Shown: positions 9,963 through 20,545 of the stretch, one piece after another | Layout: each line of letters begins with the position of its first letter | Position numbering within the stretch: the stretch's first letter is position 1 | From: Argentina anserina | Taxonomy: Eukaryota; Streptophyta; Magnoliopsida; Rosales; Rosaceae | Assembly (NCBI RefSeq): GCF_933775445.1 | Contig: NC_065874.1 | Span: forward strand, 5,537,001-5,601,000 | DNA: 64,000 nt | Reading direction: 5' to 3' | Position numbers and translations under genes: made by a program | Notes under the pieces: model-generated | The model's database searches: none | What the model saw: the letters and a program-made list of their open reading frames with translations, nothing else | Told to the model about the DNA's origin: nothing

Positions 9963-10578
9963 CTGCTGTGTTCTTTGGCCAGTTGACCTGGTGAGATAAA
10001 AAAGCAAAAAGTAAAACAAAAATTAACCAAAGGCAAAAGTAAGGATGTAAAAAAAAAAAAGCAGAGAAAGTGGTAATTTTGTTACCCATATCGACGGTAG
10101 AGAAATTCTCTATCAGCTTGACGACGAGCAGAACGGAGGCTATTCCAAGCCACAAATCACAGAACGCGGTGGCTTCCCGGCCACAGACGGCGGCACGTCC
10201 AAGAACCCAGTTGCTGCTTCGCCTTAAAATTCCAAGTTCCTCCTCACGCTTCTCGGAACGCTGTCTGGCGCCGTCGCCGATGAGAACCTCCGCCACCAGC
10301 TTCAACATAGCCCTCTCTTTCTCGGACTTGGGGTCTTTGACAGAAAAGCATTGCTCTGCTTTCTCCGCTTTAATCAACATCGTCGTCAGCTCTGCAAGGT
10401 GTCGATACAGCAGCCTTCTTCCGCTCGCTGCGTCGGCCCTAACTCCGGCAAGGTCGTGGGTTGTGAGTCCCATGTCTTCTGCAAGGCAGAGACCAACCTT
10501 CATCTCCAGTTCTTGAATCGCTTTCACCGCGTCAAGAACATGCTGGATCTTCACCCTCAATCTCTCTTTGCTCACCAT
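9944..10578 (-). CDS. Small putative tail-anchored or single-pass membrane protein, unrecognised family
   Basis: I do not recognise this family. The proposed model has exon 1 at 10578-10086 and exon 2 at 9987-9944, joined by an intron with donor G|GTAACA and a T-rich acceptor TCTCACCAG. It gives 178 aa ending MGQLAKEHSRAMNKK. Reading through the intron instead gives 207 aa with an unlikely Phe-rich tail. Visible parts are an N-terminal basic helix (residues about 5-30), a second amphipathic helix (about 52-72), a highly charged Lys/Glu/Arg segment (about 80-120), one hydrophobic helix (about 139-158) and a short tail. No signal peptide is seen. It is the only intact member of three minus-strand copies (see 1912 and 7290). 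It is divergent from the TPR gene at 11177, with about 600 bp between starts. Confidence 0.65.
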
Positions 10579-10603
10579 TGAGGATCGAACTGGAACGACC
10601 TAC

Positions 10604-10740
10604 TTACACTCTCTGTGATGGAATAAAGATTCGAGAATGAGGTTAAGAAGAAGGAGGAGGAGGTGTTAGTGTATTGGGGAATCAAAGAACTGGTACACTC
10701 TCAGCAATGGAATAACGATTTGAGAAATGAGTTCTCTGGG
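10604..10740. repeat. Imperfect direct repeat in the shared 5' region
   Basis: ACACTCTCTGTGATGGAATAAAGATTCGAGAATGAG (about 10606) recurs as ACACTCTCAGCAATGGAATAACGATTTGAGAAATGAG (about 10693), about 87 bp apart. A third echo (GGTGTTGGGGAATCGGAAAC, about 10830) resembles the linker. It sits between divergent genes and may duplicate leader or promoter sequence of the minus-strand gene. Confidence 0.7.
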
Positions 10741-11176
10741 TTTTGATGGAAAGAAATGAAAGCAGGGCTGCAGGGGTTTGTTTAATCAAGAAAAAAGATA
10801 GTGATTGATGAAGAAGAAGAAGGCCGCAGGTGTTGGGGAATCGGAAACAGAAACCGTCTTTTATTCTGTTAAAACAACAGATTTTCAGGTGCTCAACTCA
10901 ATTTTCAGCTCATTTCTTTATTTTTTAAAATAAAAATACTGAGGTGGAAATTTTGGCACGTGCGAGCTTCCAACTCAAAACGGCTACCGATCATTTTCAC
11001 CTGCGTCTAGTCTAGTCTACTGTGATCACCAAAACCCCCAACTTCTCATAAACCCCATAACAAAAGCTCAGAGCTTTTCTCATACCACAAACCCTAACTT
11101 GAAGATTCAAGAACAGGGTCTCAATATTTCACTGAGAAATTCAATTTTCGCCGGAAATTCTTCATCTTTAAACGCA

Positions 11177-14100
11177 ATGTGGGTCAGAGACCGGAGCTTT
11201 CAACGCGCCGGGTTCTTCACGCCGCCGCCGCGGAAGTCAGGGCCGGCGAACCCTCCTCCGATGTCGGAGAGGAAGAGAGTGTCGCCAAGGTGTGATCTTT
11301 TTCACGTTGCGCATAAAGTCCCCGCCGGCGACTCGCCGTACGTCAGAGCCAAGCAAGTTCAGGTAATTGGGGTTTCTGGTTTAGGATTTGAATTGTTGGG
11401 TTGGGGTTGGCTTTGATCTGGGTCTTGTGTTTCTTGTTGAAATCTGGGTTTGAATTGGGTTGCTTGCGCTGCACACCAAGTGTTTGTTGTAATGATTTTC
11501 AGTACTTGTGTAAGAACAGTTTGTATTGATTGGGATTTGTGATTACTTAAAGCATGGATACGATTTAGGGCTTAAACAGTTTATGATTAGTAGAATCTGA
11601 TTTGAATTCAGTAGTTTTGGCATTCATGTTTGTTTGGGACTTTGGGGTAATCTCTTTCAAGATGGTAAGGATTTAGGAATGTCCCCATTTCTTGCTTATG
11701 GAATTGATTTGGTTTGTTCTGTGATTTGAATGCAGTTGATAGACAAGAATCCCAGCAAGGCCATATCCCTCTTTTGGGCTGCAATAAATGCCGGAGATCG
11801 AGTTGATAGTGCATTGAAAGACATGGCAGTGGTCATGAAACAATTGGATCGAGCTGAGGAGGCGATTGAGGCCATTAAATCCTTTCGGCATCTCTGCCCC
11901 TATGACTCCCAGGAGTCTCTTAACAATGTGCTAATCGAACTGTACAAGGTAAAATGAGCTCCAGGTTTTTGTTTTCTTGTGTTATCTTCTTTGTCATGTG
12001 CTGTTTTAACTCGGTCACTGTAAGAGGGGTATCACTACAGTAGTGTAAGCATGATAAGTAATATTTATCTAGTGATTTAGAAAGATTAATGCTCACATGT
12101 GACTCAGGGGGGTAGGAGTGGTTAGGGGTCACAGTAATCTAATATACTAAATTGCAAAATATGATCTGAACAGGAAAACAGAAAACTTTATCTCATTTAC
12201 AGGGTTGAGATTTGTATCTGTTACAGAGTTGGTTTTGCCAGTTTAAGAAAGCACAAGCATGAGCAAAAAGCATGAAAGTTGTATAGTATGAGAGTGAAGG
12301 AGCTATACCATGTCTTCAATGCATATATATTCTAATGACTACACGTCACCAGCAATTTATTTATTGACTTAAGAGGGTATTTTCTTCCCTAGCACTTGAG
12401 GTGTTTATCTCATATCTGCATAAGCAACCGTTTTGTTGGTACATACCTTTTGCGAAGGCTCAATTTAAGATTATCACCACAAGAACATGATACTAGTTCA
12501 TAGATAATGATAGCAAGGGGAATTGATTATGGGATGTAATTTATATTGGAGTTACTTTGGGATCTGGATTGAATTGATGTTTTGCTCAGCTTATATATAG
12601 GGACAATGATGTTACATTTCTAGGTAGACTTGAATTAAAAATGGAAAATAAAAAAATCGTACCTTGTTATATTTCATTTTGTTTATATATTTCCCTTGGT
12701 TGCATACCAGTAGTATACAGTCAACCTATCTAGATTTTATAATGAATTTTTATTTTTACAAGTACGTATTTCCAAATATATACTATCATGGTAAATTATA
12801 ACTCCTCTTCAATCCTGGTCTAGATTGTATCTATTCTTGCGCCAGCATGTTAATGCACTTTGAATTTACAAGTACTGGTTTTGCAGAGGGCAGGAAGGAT
12901 TGAAGAAGAGATTGAAATGCTTCAGTCCAAACTGAAACGTATGGACGAAGGCACAGCCTTTAATGCAAAGTGGACAAAGACTGCGAGAGCTCAAGGGAAA
13001 AAGGTTCAAATCACTGTTGAACAGGAGAGAGCAAGGTGTATATCACAGCTTCTTCTTTCTTCTTGTTTAATTGACCTGAATTTCTGCAAGGTTACAGGAC
13101 TTTTATGTCTTCTATCAATGCAGGGTACTTGGGAACTTGGCATGGGCTTACATGCAGCAAGGCAATTACACTACTGCCGAAGAACATTACAAGTTAGTTT
13201 TGTATAACTACAGTTGAAACCATATATTTTTTATTCGTTCTTTTTCTTGATGAAATGTTTTCAGTATTCATGATATGCTCCGTTCTTGATTTTTTTTTTT
13301 CAGGAATGCTCTGGCACTGGAGCCAGATAAGAACAAGCAGTGCAACTTAGCAGTCTGCTTGATGTGCATGAACAGAATAACAGAAGCAAGACATCTGCTT
13401 CAAGCTGTAAGAAACTCATCTGGAAATAAACCAATGGATGAATCTTATGCCAAGTCCTTTGAACGTGCCTTTGAAATGTTGACTGAACTAGAGCAGCAGT
13501 CAGTATTAAAAACAATTCAACCGAACGAGAATTACTGCACTGGAATTTCAAGAACCCCCAATCATTATGTTTCTCGTTATATGCCTATGCCTCCCAGAAG
13601 GTGGACAGATGGACCTGAATGTGCAAATGTGTTAGCTAATGAACAGCATAGAGGATCATTGAGACCTGGAAGCTGTGCAAAGTCTTTTGATAAATGGAAG
13701 AAAGATCATGGTGTCGAAAATGCAGGTGATAGCAATCCTAATTTTTCCAGCAATATGAAGGAGAATCGGGGTGGTATGGGTGGAACAGAAGTGAATCCAC
13801 ATGAAAACGCATATGTTTCTCCGGTTATATATACACAGCCAAGAAGGCCTTGCGGATTTCATGATGGACATCAGAGAAGGGAGATATGGGGAAATGGTGT
13901 TGGCAGAAATGTTCGAGCACATGTTGTTAGAAATCTGAACGCAGACTTGCGTGGTAACATAAGAAGAGTTTCTTCGGATAATGATGGTATAAAGAAATCT
14001 GCAGCAGGATCACAAGTGGTTGATGAAAATGGAAAAGCACTGCTGCTTTCTATTGATGAAGGTGAGAGTCAGAGTTCTGACACAACAGTTTTAGAAAGCA

Positions 14101-14690
14101 TGAAAAATATGAATGCTTCAGTGGAAGATGATTGCTTGGGACACAACAGTTCTAGTACAGTAGAAAATGTCCATCAGTCCCCTGCAGAAAATGAAAAGGC
14201 AACACATCATCAGTCCGCAGCAGAAACCCCCCATCAGTCCCCAATAGAAACTGAAAAGCCAACCCCTGATTTTTGGAAGTACAGTGGTAAGAAAAGCTGG
14301 GCAGATATGGTGGAAGAAGAAGAAGAACTGCGTAGTGGAAGAAAAACAGGGTATTTTGATAATGGAGACGAGTCCGATGATGAAAATAGGAATCCTAACA
14401 TCATGACTCCTCAGAGTCTGCAGTTTCAAACTCAAGTGAAGGATATGAGTAAAAAGGCTGAATCAGTTGATGTAAAAGGTGTTACATCTGGAAATGCTAG
14501 CTCACCAAGGAAGCCTACCACAAGCCGCTCTTTGGTTTTTGATAAGCAACAGGAGTCAGAATCAGTAGATTACTTCAGTACATCACCTATTGCAAAGGAG
14601 GCTTTAAATGGAAAGAGTTCTATTTACAGCAATAATTTGAAGCTGAAGAGAAGAAACAGGCTGCAGAGTTTCCAGGATATAACCAATTGA
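11177..14690 (+). CDS. TPR protein of the POLLENLESS3/TDM1 (MS5) family
   Basis: Five exons: 11177-11362, 11736-11948, 12887-13035, 13124-13192 and 13304-14690, all GT-AG, giving 667 aa. Family members in Arabidopsis act in exit from meiosis II and pollen formation (TDM1/MS5) or in sulfur-deficiency responses (SDI); this one could have either kind of role. The conserved core is clear: HKVPAGDSPYVRAKQVQ before exon 2, then tetratricopeptide helices (INAGDRVDSALKDMAVVMKQ, LGNLAWAYMQQGNYTTAEEHY, EPDKNKQCNLAVCLM). The C-terminal 350 residues are low-complexity and acidic. They include short HQSP..E repeats, a SWADMVEEEEE motif and the terminal KRRNRLQSFQDITN typical of the MS5 group. At 667 aa it is longer than the usual 430-490, because of this tail. 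The start is the first in-frame ATG. Confidence 0.88.
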
Positions 14691-15544
14691 TGATCACAGA
14701 ACTTGGGGGATATCTCATCTCTCTATATTGATTCTTTTCTGTAAATTTTTACTATCTCATTTGTCAGTGCCTCACTGCCTCAGTGGTGCTTCAATTTTTC
14801 TGTATATCTGTCATATATGCTGTTAACACATTGCAAAGTCTACAACTCATTCTTTGCTTGTTGGAAGGAATCAATGTCTTTTTGGTTCCTCAGATACTTT
14901 GTAATTCATGTTGATCAATGAGTAAATTCCCTGATTTCTCCCTAAAATGTGAGTTAACAAAATCTTGAGTGCTGTAACATCTTTCTTTGCTATAGATTGA
15001 AGGGCGAATGCTTTCAAATTCATAACTGTCCACAAATATTTTCATTCTTTTTCTCATCACAAAACTAGTTCTGGTGAAGATGGAGTTTCAACAGTCTGTG
15101 GCAGGATTTGAAGCAGACATTAGAAACTGAAATCACTCGTTTTCAAAGTTTATCGACATTTATATCATAAACATACTAATTGATCACATAACTAACCAAT
15201 GTTTAAGGACAGGAAGAAATGTGCTACCCTCCAAACTACAAACGTCTTCAAAACAAAAAGAAACTAAACCCGGTTCAGGATCGTTAGACCCGTTTTGTTG
15301 ACATTGGACCGGGTTTTCCTAAATCAATTGAGCCACAAGAAGTGTCAGTCTTGTCTTACTTAAGACGCCGAAGAACAAAGGCACTCCCTACTGTCGGACT
15401 CCGCAAGCTTACGTCGCCGCCGTCGTGTTCAGTTTTCAGATTTCCAGGTAATCTGAACTGGGTATCTGTATAAAAAGTAAAACTTTATTGATTAATTAAT
15501 GTAGGTTTTGATTAATTTGGGGTTGGGTCTGATTGAAGGCGGTG
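14691..15544. other. Intergenic and 5' leader of HDH
   Basis: Holds the 3' UTR of the TPR gene, then a spacer. The HDH leader probably starts near 15360. A possible 5' UTR intron runs from the GTAATC donor at 15449 to an AAG acceptor near 15537. No other feature is supported. Confidence 0.4.
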
Positions 15545-18500
15545 ATGGACAGTCAGGTTCTGTGTTTTAATCGCAGCATTCACTGCTTTGTCAGAACGGT
15601 TCCGCTTCAGGGTCTCCGATATCATCCACTGCTTGCTGCTCACGAAAGTTCGTCTCTTTCTTTTCGACCAGGTAGTAATTAGTGACTGTTACCCACCATT
15701 TGTGTTAAGTTCTAAGTAAATGCAATGCCCTTTAACAGTCTCATGTGCATTGTGTTAAAGTTGGTTTTTTTTATGATATGTATTCGTTCTAGAAGTTGAA
15801 GCATTAGACTTTTAGGAATAGGGTGTGTAAGAATGTGCTGTTGAATGTAGGAATGTGTGTGTATATAGGCTTGTGATAGGTGTTTAGAGATTTCCATGGG
15901 GTGAGGCAGTTGAGCTTTCGAATTTTATAAGTGATAGGATTGGAGTTATGTTTTCTTATTGATAGTTTGCTGTGTCAGGGTTTGCTTGGAAGGGGACGAG
16001 TTGCGCGATGAAGTCATTCAGGCTATCTGAACTTACGCCAGCTGAGGTTCAGAACCTCAAGGCTCGTCCGAGGATTGACTTTTCTTCAATTTTCAGCACG
16101 GTGAGCATTTGCCTGTTAGTGTGTCTTAGTTGTTCCTTGTGAATCTGAAACTGTTGTGGTTGTGTATTAATGAATGAGGTAACTCATTGGTTAAAGATGC
16201 TATACTTTATCAGGTCAATCCGATTGTAGATGATATTCGCAATAGAGGTGATGCGGCTGTAAGGGAGTATGTATTACTACTTTACTAATGAATTTATGTT
16301 TTATATTTTCACTGTTTTTTCTTTTTTGCGTTAGATTTAAATCTTGTATTCTTTCTTCTCACACAGCTATACTGCAAAGTTTGACAAAGTTGAACTGGAT
16401 AAAATAGTTGTTGAAGTATCTGAGCTTCCAGATCCAGAGGTATATAAATGTAGGCATGATTTTAGATACAAGATATCCTTGGTTGCATATGTAAGTGTAT
16501 AACTATGGAGAAATATATATTTCTGAATTGATGAAACTAATAGTTTCCTCATTTCAGCTTGATCCTTCTATTAAAGAAGCATTTGACGTGGCATATGACA
16601 ATATATATGCATTTCATTTTGCTCAGAAGTCAGATGAGAAAACTGTTGAGAATATGAAGGCAAGTCAATGTTTTAGTTTAATTTTCTCTCTGTACACATT
16701 TCTTTGAAGTATTTCCACAGATTTTTGATGTATCTCAAAAATTTTCAGGGAGTCAAATGTAAACGAGTGGCAAGAAGTATTGGTTCTGTAGGTCTTTATG
16801 TTCCAGGAGGAACTGCAGTTTTACCTTCTACTGCTCTGATGCTGGCAGTTGTAAGTGATTGTACTTCTTGAAAGTTTTCTTTTCATACTGGATCTTCCTC
16901 TGATGTTTGTCAGGATTATCGTTGATAAGGTTACAATAATTCACTAAACATCTTCTTTGTTATGTCCACCAGCCTGCGCAGATTGCTGGATCTAAAACCG
17001 TTGTACTTGCAACTCCCCCAAGTCGGGATGGCAGTATATGCAAGGTGTGATTAGTTACTCCAAGGGATATGCACTATGAGAACATTCTGATTTGAGAGCT
17101 GATTTTTTTTTTGTCTCTTAGGAAGTACTCTACTGTGCTAAGAAGGCTGGTGTTACTCACATCCTTAAAGCTGGTGGTGCTCAGGTATACAAAAACTGCA
17201 CAATTCCCTAGCTATTCATTACATTAATTAGTACACTACTCTGAACTATTATCTTCTTTACAGGCAATATCTGCTATGGCTTGGGGTACAGAATCTTGCC
17301 CAAAGGTATTACCGCTCTTGTCCCAATATCTTTGTCCTCAGAGTGCTACTAAGTTGTTACCTGATATGTTCTGAGCTCATCTTGGTTTTATCAGTGATTT
17401 ATGATTTCTAATTACAAAGCTGAGGATCAGTAGCACAACATAACTGCATAACATACCATCTATTTTGTTGTATTTTTCCTTGTTTGTTTACCTTCTAAAT
17501 TTCTTAAATTCATTGTAGTTTAAAATGTGTCTTCCTCTTTATCTAATTTTTGTTTGCCCATGATTTGCAGGTTGAAAAAGTTTTTGGCCCTGGAAATCAG
17601 TATGTCACAGCAGCGAAAATGATTCTCCAAGTATGTATACCTGTAATAAATGTTATTTCATGTAATATTTGTAGAGATGAACTGATGGAGTGAAAAACAT
17701 TTTGTATCTCACTGACTACACCCCCTCCTCTATCAAATTTTGTTTACAGAATAGTGAAGCCATGATTTCCATTGACATGCCAGCAGGACCTTCAGAAGTT
17801 CTGGTCATTGCGGACAAGCATGCCAGTCCTGTTCATGTAGCTGCAGATTTACTTTCTCAGGTCCTATTTTTTTTCTGTATTTCTTTGATACACTTGTGAT
17901 GAGTCACTTTCGTAGTGAAAGGTTCAGGTTGTTCAGCTAAGACTCAAATTAAGCATTAATGCATTATACTGTTTTGAAGTGGCTAAAAGCAGGAGCGCAC
18001 GAAAACTATTTGTACTTTTATATTTCCGACCCTTATTAAATTCCATTGCAGATGATATCTAGTGTATTAACTATGTTAAATTAATACACTGGGGAACGTA
18101 TCTAATTTGTTGTTTTCAGAAATTTTAGCATACTATACGAATTTGAATATTTGATATTTGGGAATGCTTGTGAGAAACTGATGTATTGGGTAAATGCGGC
18201 ATTTCTTTTCAGGCTGAGCATGGCCCTGATAGTCAAGTTGTTCTTGTAATTGCTGGTGATGGTGTTGATATTAAATCTATAGAGGAGGAAGTTAAGAAGC
18301 AGTGCGACAGCTTACCAAGGGGAGATATTGCCTCAAAAGCATTGAGCCACAGTTTCACAGTGTTTGCTCGTGATATGGTTGAGGTGCGTTCCTCCATTAT
18401 AATACTGATATGTCTATCACCAAGCCTAGGAAGTCAATTTCTGTGTATCGCTGGACTGACAGGGTCTATGGGTAAAACAATATACTGATTAATGGTCAAA

Positions 18501-19159
18501 GGAACTAGCATGCAATTCATCTAGTCAGATATATTAATATTAGAACGCATTCTTGTTACTTGTTTGTTCTTGTTGGAGATTCTTTGTGATTCTGACACTA
18601 GACACGATGATGTTTGTCTCAGGCTGTGTCGTTTTCAAACTTATATGCACCTGAGCATCTGATCATCAACGTCATTGATGCAGAAAAGTGGGAGAGTTTC
18701 ATTGAGAATGCTGGTAGAGTTCTATTAGACTGTTCCCTGGATATATCTTGTTATAACTTACAAGCATAGTTTACCTGCCATGCCTATCATAAAGTCTGTT
18801 GCTACTGATATTTTCTCAGCCGAATATCTGAACATTGATTTCTGAAGTTTGAACTTTGGTATATTTCGCCTGCAGGTTCTGTGTTTTTAGGGCCATGGAC
18901 TCCAGAGAGTGTTGGAGATTATGCAAGTGGGACAAACCATGTCCTTCCAACATATGGCTATGCACGGATGTATGGTGGTGTGTCTTTAGACTCCTTCCTA
19001 AAGTACATGACCGTTCAATCTCTAACAGAGGAAGGTCTAGCAAACCTTGGCCCCTATGTAGCCACGATGGCTGAAGTTGAGGGATTAGAGGCCCATAAGA
19101 GAGCCGTAACCCTTAGACTCAAAGATATTGAAGCCAAGCAGGTACCAAATAGCAGGTGA
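15545..19159 (+). CDS. HDH: Histidinol dehydrogenase, chloroplastic
   Basis: Catalyses the last two steps of histidine synthesis, L-histidinol to histidine via histidinal, with NAD and zinc, in plastids. Fourteen exons can be read: 15545-15671, 15979-16100, 16214-16266, 16367-16439, 16558-16659, 16749-16850, 16973-17044, 17122-17184, 17264-17305, 17571-17630, 17750-17860, 18213-18383, 18623-18713 and 18876-19159. They total 490 aa, close to the plant enzyme (about 466-470) plus its transit peptide. Family motifs are intact: [80 protein letters not shown], and the C-terminal [20 protein letters not shown]. The Ser-rich, Arg-containing N-terminus fits plastid targeting. Intron 5 uses a GC donor (AAG|GCAAGT at 16660); all others are GT. 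It lies between two other plus-strand genes with no sign of duplication. Confidence 0.96.
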
Positions 19160-20337
19160 TTGTCACACATCCTTTTACGAAATTTGTTCTCCCCTTTGGA
19201 GGAATGAATTGCCCTTTTTCATGAGCCTAAAGCTACTACCGGACCGAATTTTGGTTGTAATCTATATCAGAAAAGGGTCTTGATTCTTGAACACATCTGC
19301 TGTTAAGGCATATGTATCATAACCTCGGTTGAATATATGATCCCAAGTTTGATTGGGTCTCTTACAATGTATCAGCAGAAGCAATCAGGTTGTTGAAATG
19401 GTGGGGACAAAATAGGTTTATCTGTTAACACTACAAATCATCAATCTTTTCTTTCTTTTGAAGCTGTTTCCTTTTGCTCAAAAGTCTACAGTAGATGATC
19501 ATCAAGTTCTTGGAAACTTATTCTCATTTTGACATTTTACCCTAGTACTCTCTATCTTGATGCCATATTGTTTGCTACCTGGAATGCATTGACTATTTTC
19601 TGGATCATGTTGACCCTTCTTGTTTGCGAAAACAGATCTCAAGTCCAACTGTGTACAAGTTTTTTATGTTATTTTAGAATTTCAATCTAGGAAAAAAGCT
19701 CTATCAACCTTTTATTATATAGCAGGCACTAGATCTATGAATTATAGCCACCACCGACATCAACAATGCAAGCCCTTGTAACAATTGCAACATGAGCAAG
19801 AGAGACACTCAAGGTAGTGCTGGAATCTCTTTTCTACTAAATTTAACTTACTTGCAAGGCTAATAATCAAAGTTAATCTCAGCGCCCGACATGCTCTAAT
19901 TATGCATTACAGTACTGAATATTTTTTTTGACATTACATCATAGTACCGGATAAATTTTGACAGTTTCATCATGATTTAAACCTATGCTTGAACCACTAG
20001 GCCATTTACAGTAGTTCCACCTTAAGTTAGGAGAAATAATAGTTTGATTTTTTTGTCCCAGAAAATCAAAAAAATTTCATCATTTCTAAGAGAATTATTT
20101 ATAATATTTTCTTTTATATCATTTCCTGAAAATTGTTACATTACAATCGGCTTCAAGAAAATAAATTGAATAAAACGTGACCAGAATATGACCTGTAAAA
20201 AAAAAACCCCCCAAAATGAAATAAAAATGAGTGAAACTCCTACAATAAACGCAACGTAACCCACCAAACGCGAAAGAAAGAGCTCTGCTTTTGCTTGGAA
20301 ACATGAAAATAGATCTGCAAGGTCACCACTGACTTGG

Positions 20338-20342
<5 letters not shown>
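19160..20342. other. Intergenic between HDH and the alpha-COP gene
   Basis: HDH 3' UTR followed by about 1 kb of AT-rich sequence with no supported open frame or repeat. The alpha-COP promoter must lie in its right part. Confidence 0.5.

Positions 20343-20381
<39 letters not shown>
20343..20381 (+). repeat. (CT)n microsatellite in the alpha-COP 5' leader region
   Basis: About 19 CT dinucleotides, about 50 bp before the donor of the 5' UTR intron (GT at 20435). Pyrimidine tracts near plant transcription starts act as core-promoter elements. That role is inferred here. Confidence 0.95.
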
Positions 20382-20385
<4 letters not shown>

Positions 20386-20545
20386 ATTCAATTCCCGATC
20401 TGAAATCCCTCTCCGGCGCGTTGTCAGATCCAAGGTAAACACTCTCCCGCCCTCTCTTTCTCTTCTCTCATATCTAATCGGAATCGAAATCCTCAATCAA
20501 ATTCCGATTTGATCTTGAAACCGCGTGCGGTTGTTTCTGTTTCAG

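Noticed and set aside
10070..10516. Plus-strand 148-residue frame
   Set aside because: Antisense of the small membrane-protein exon, whose frame is supported by two paralogues.
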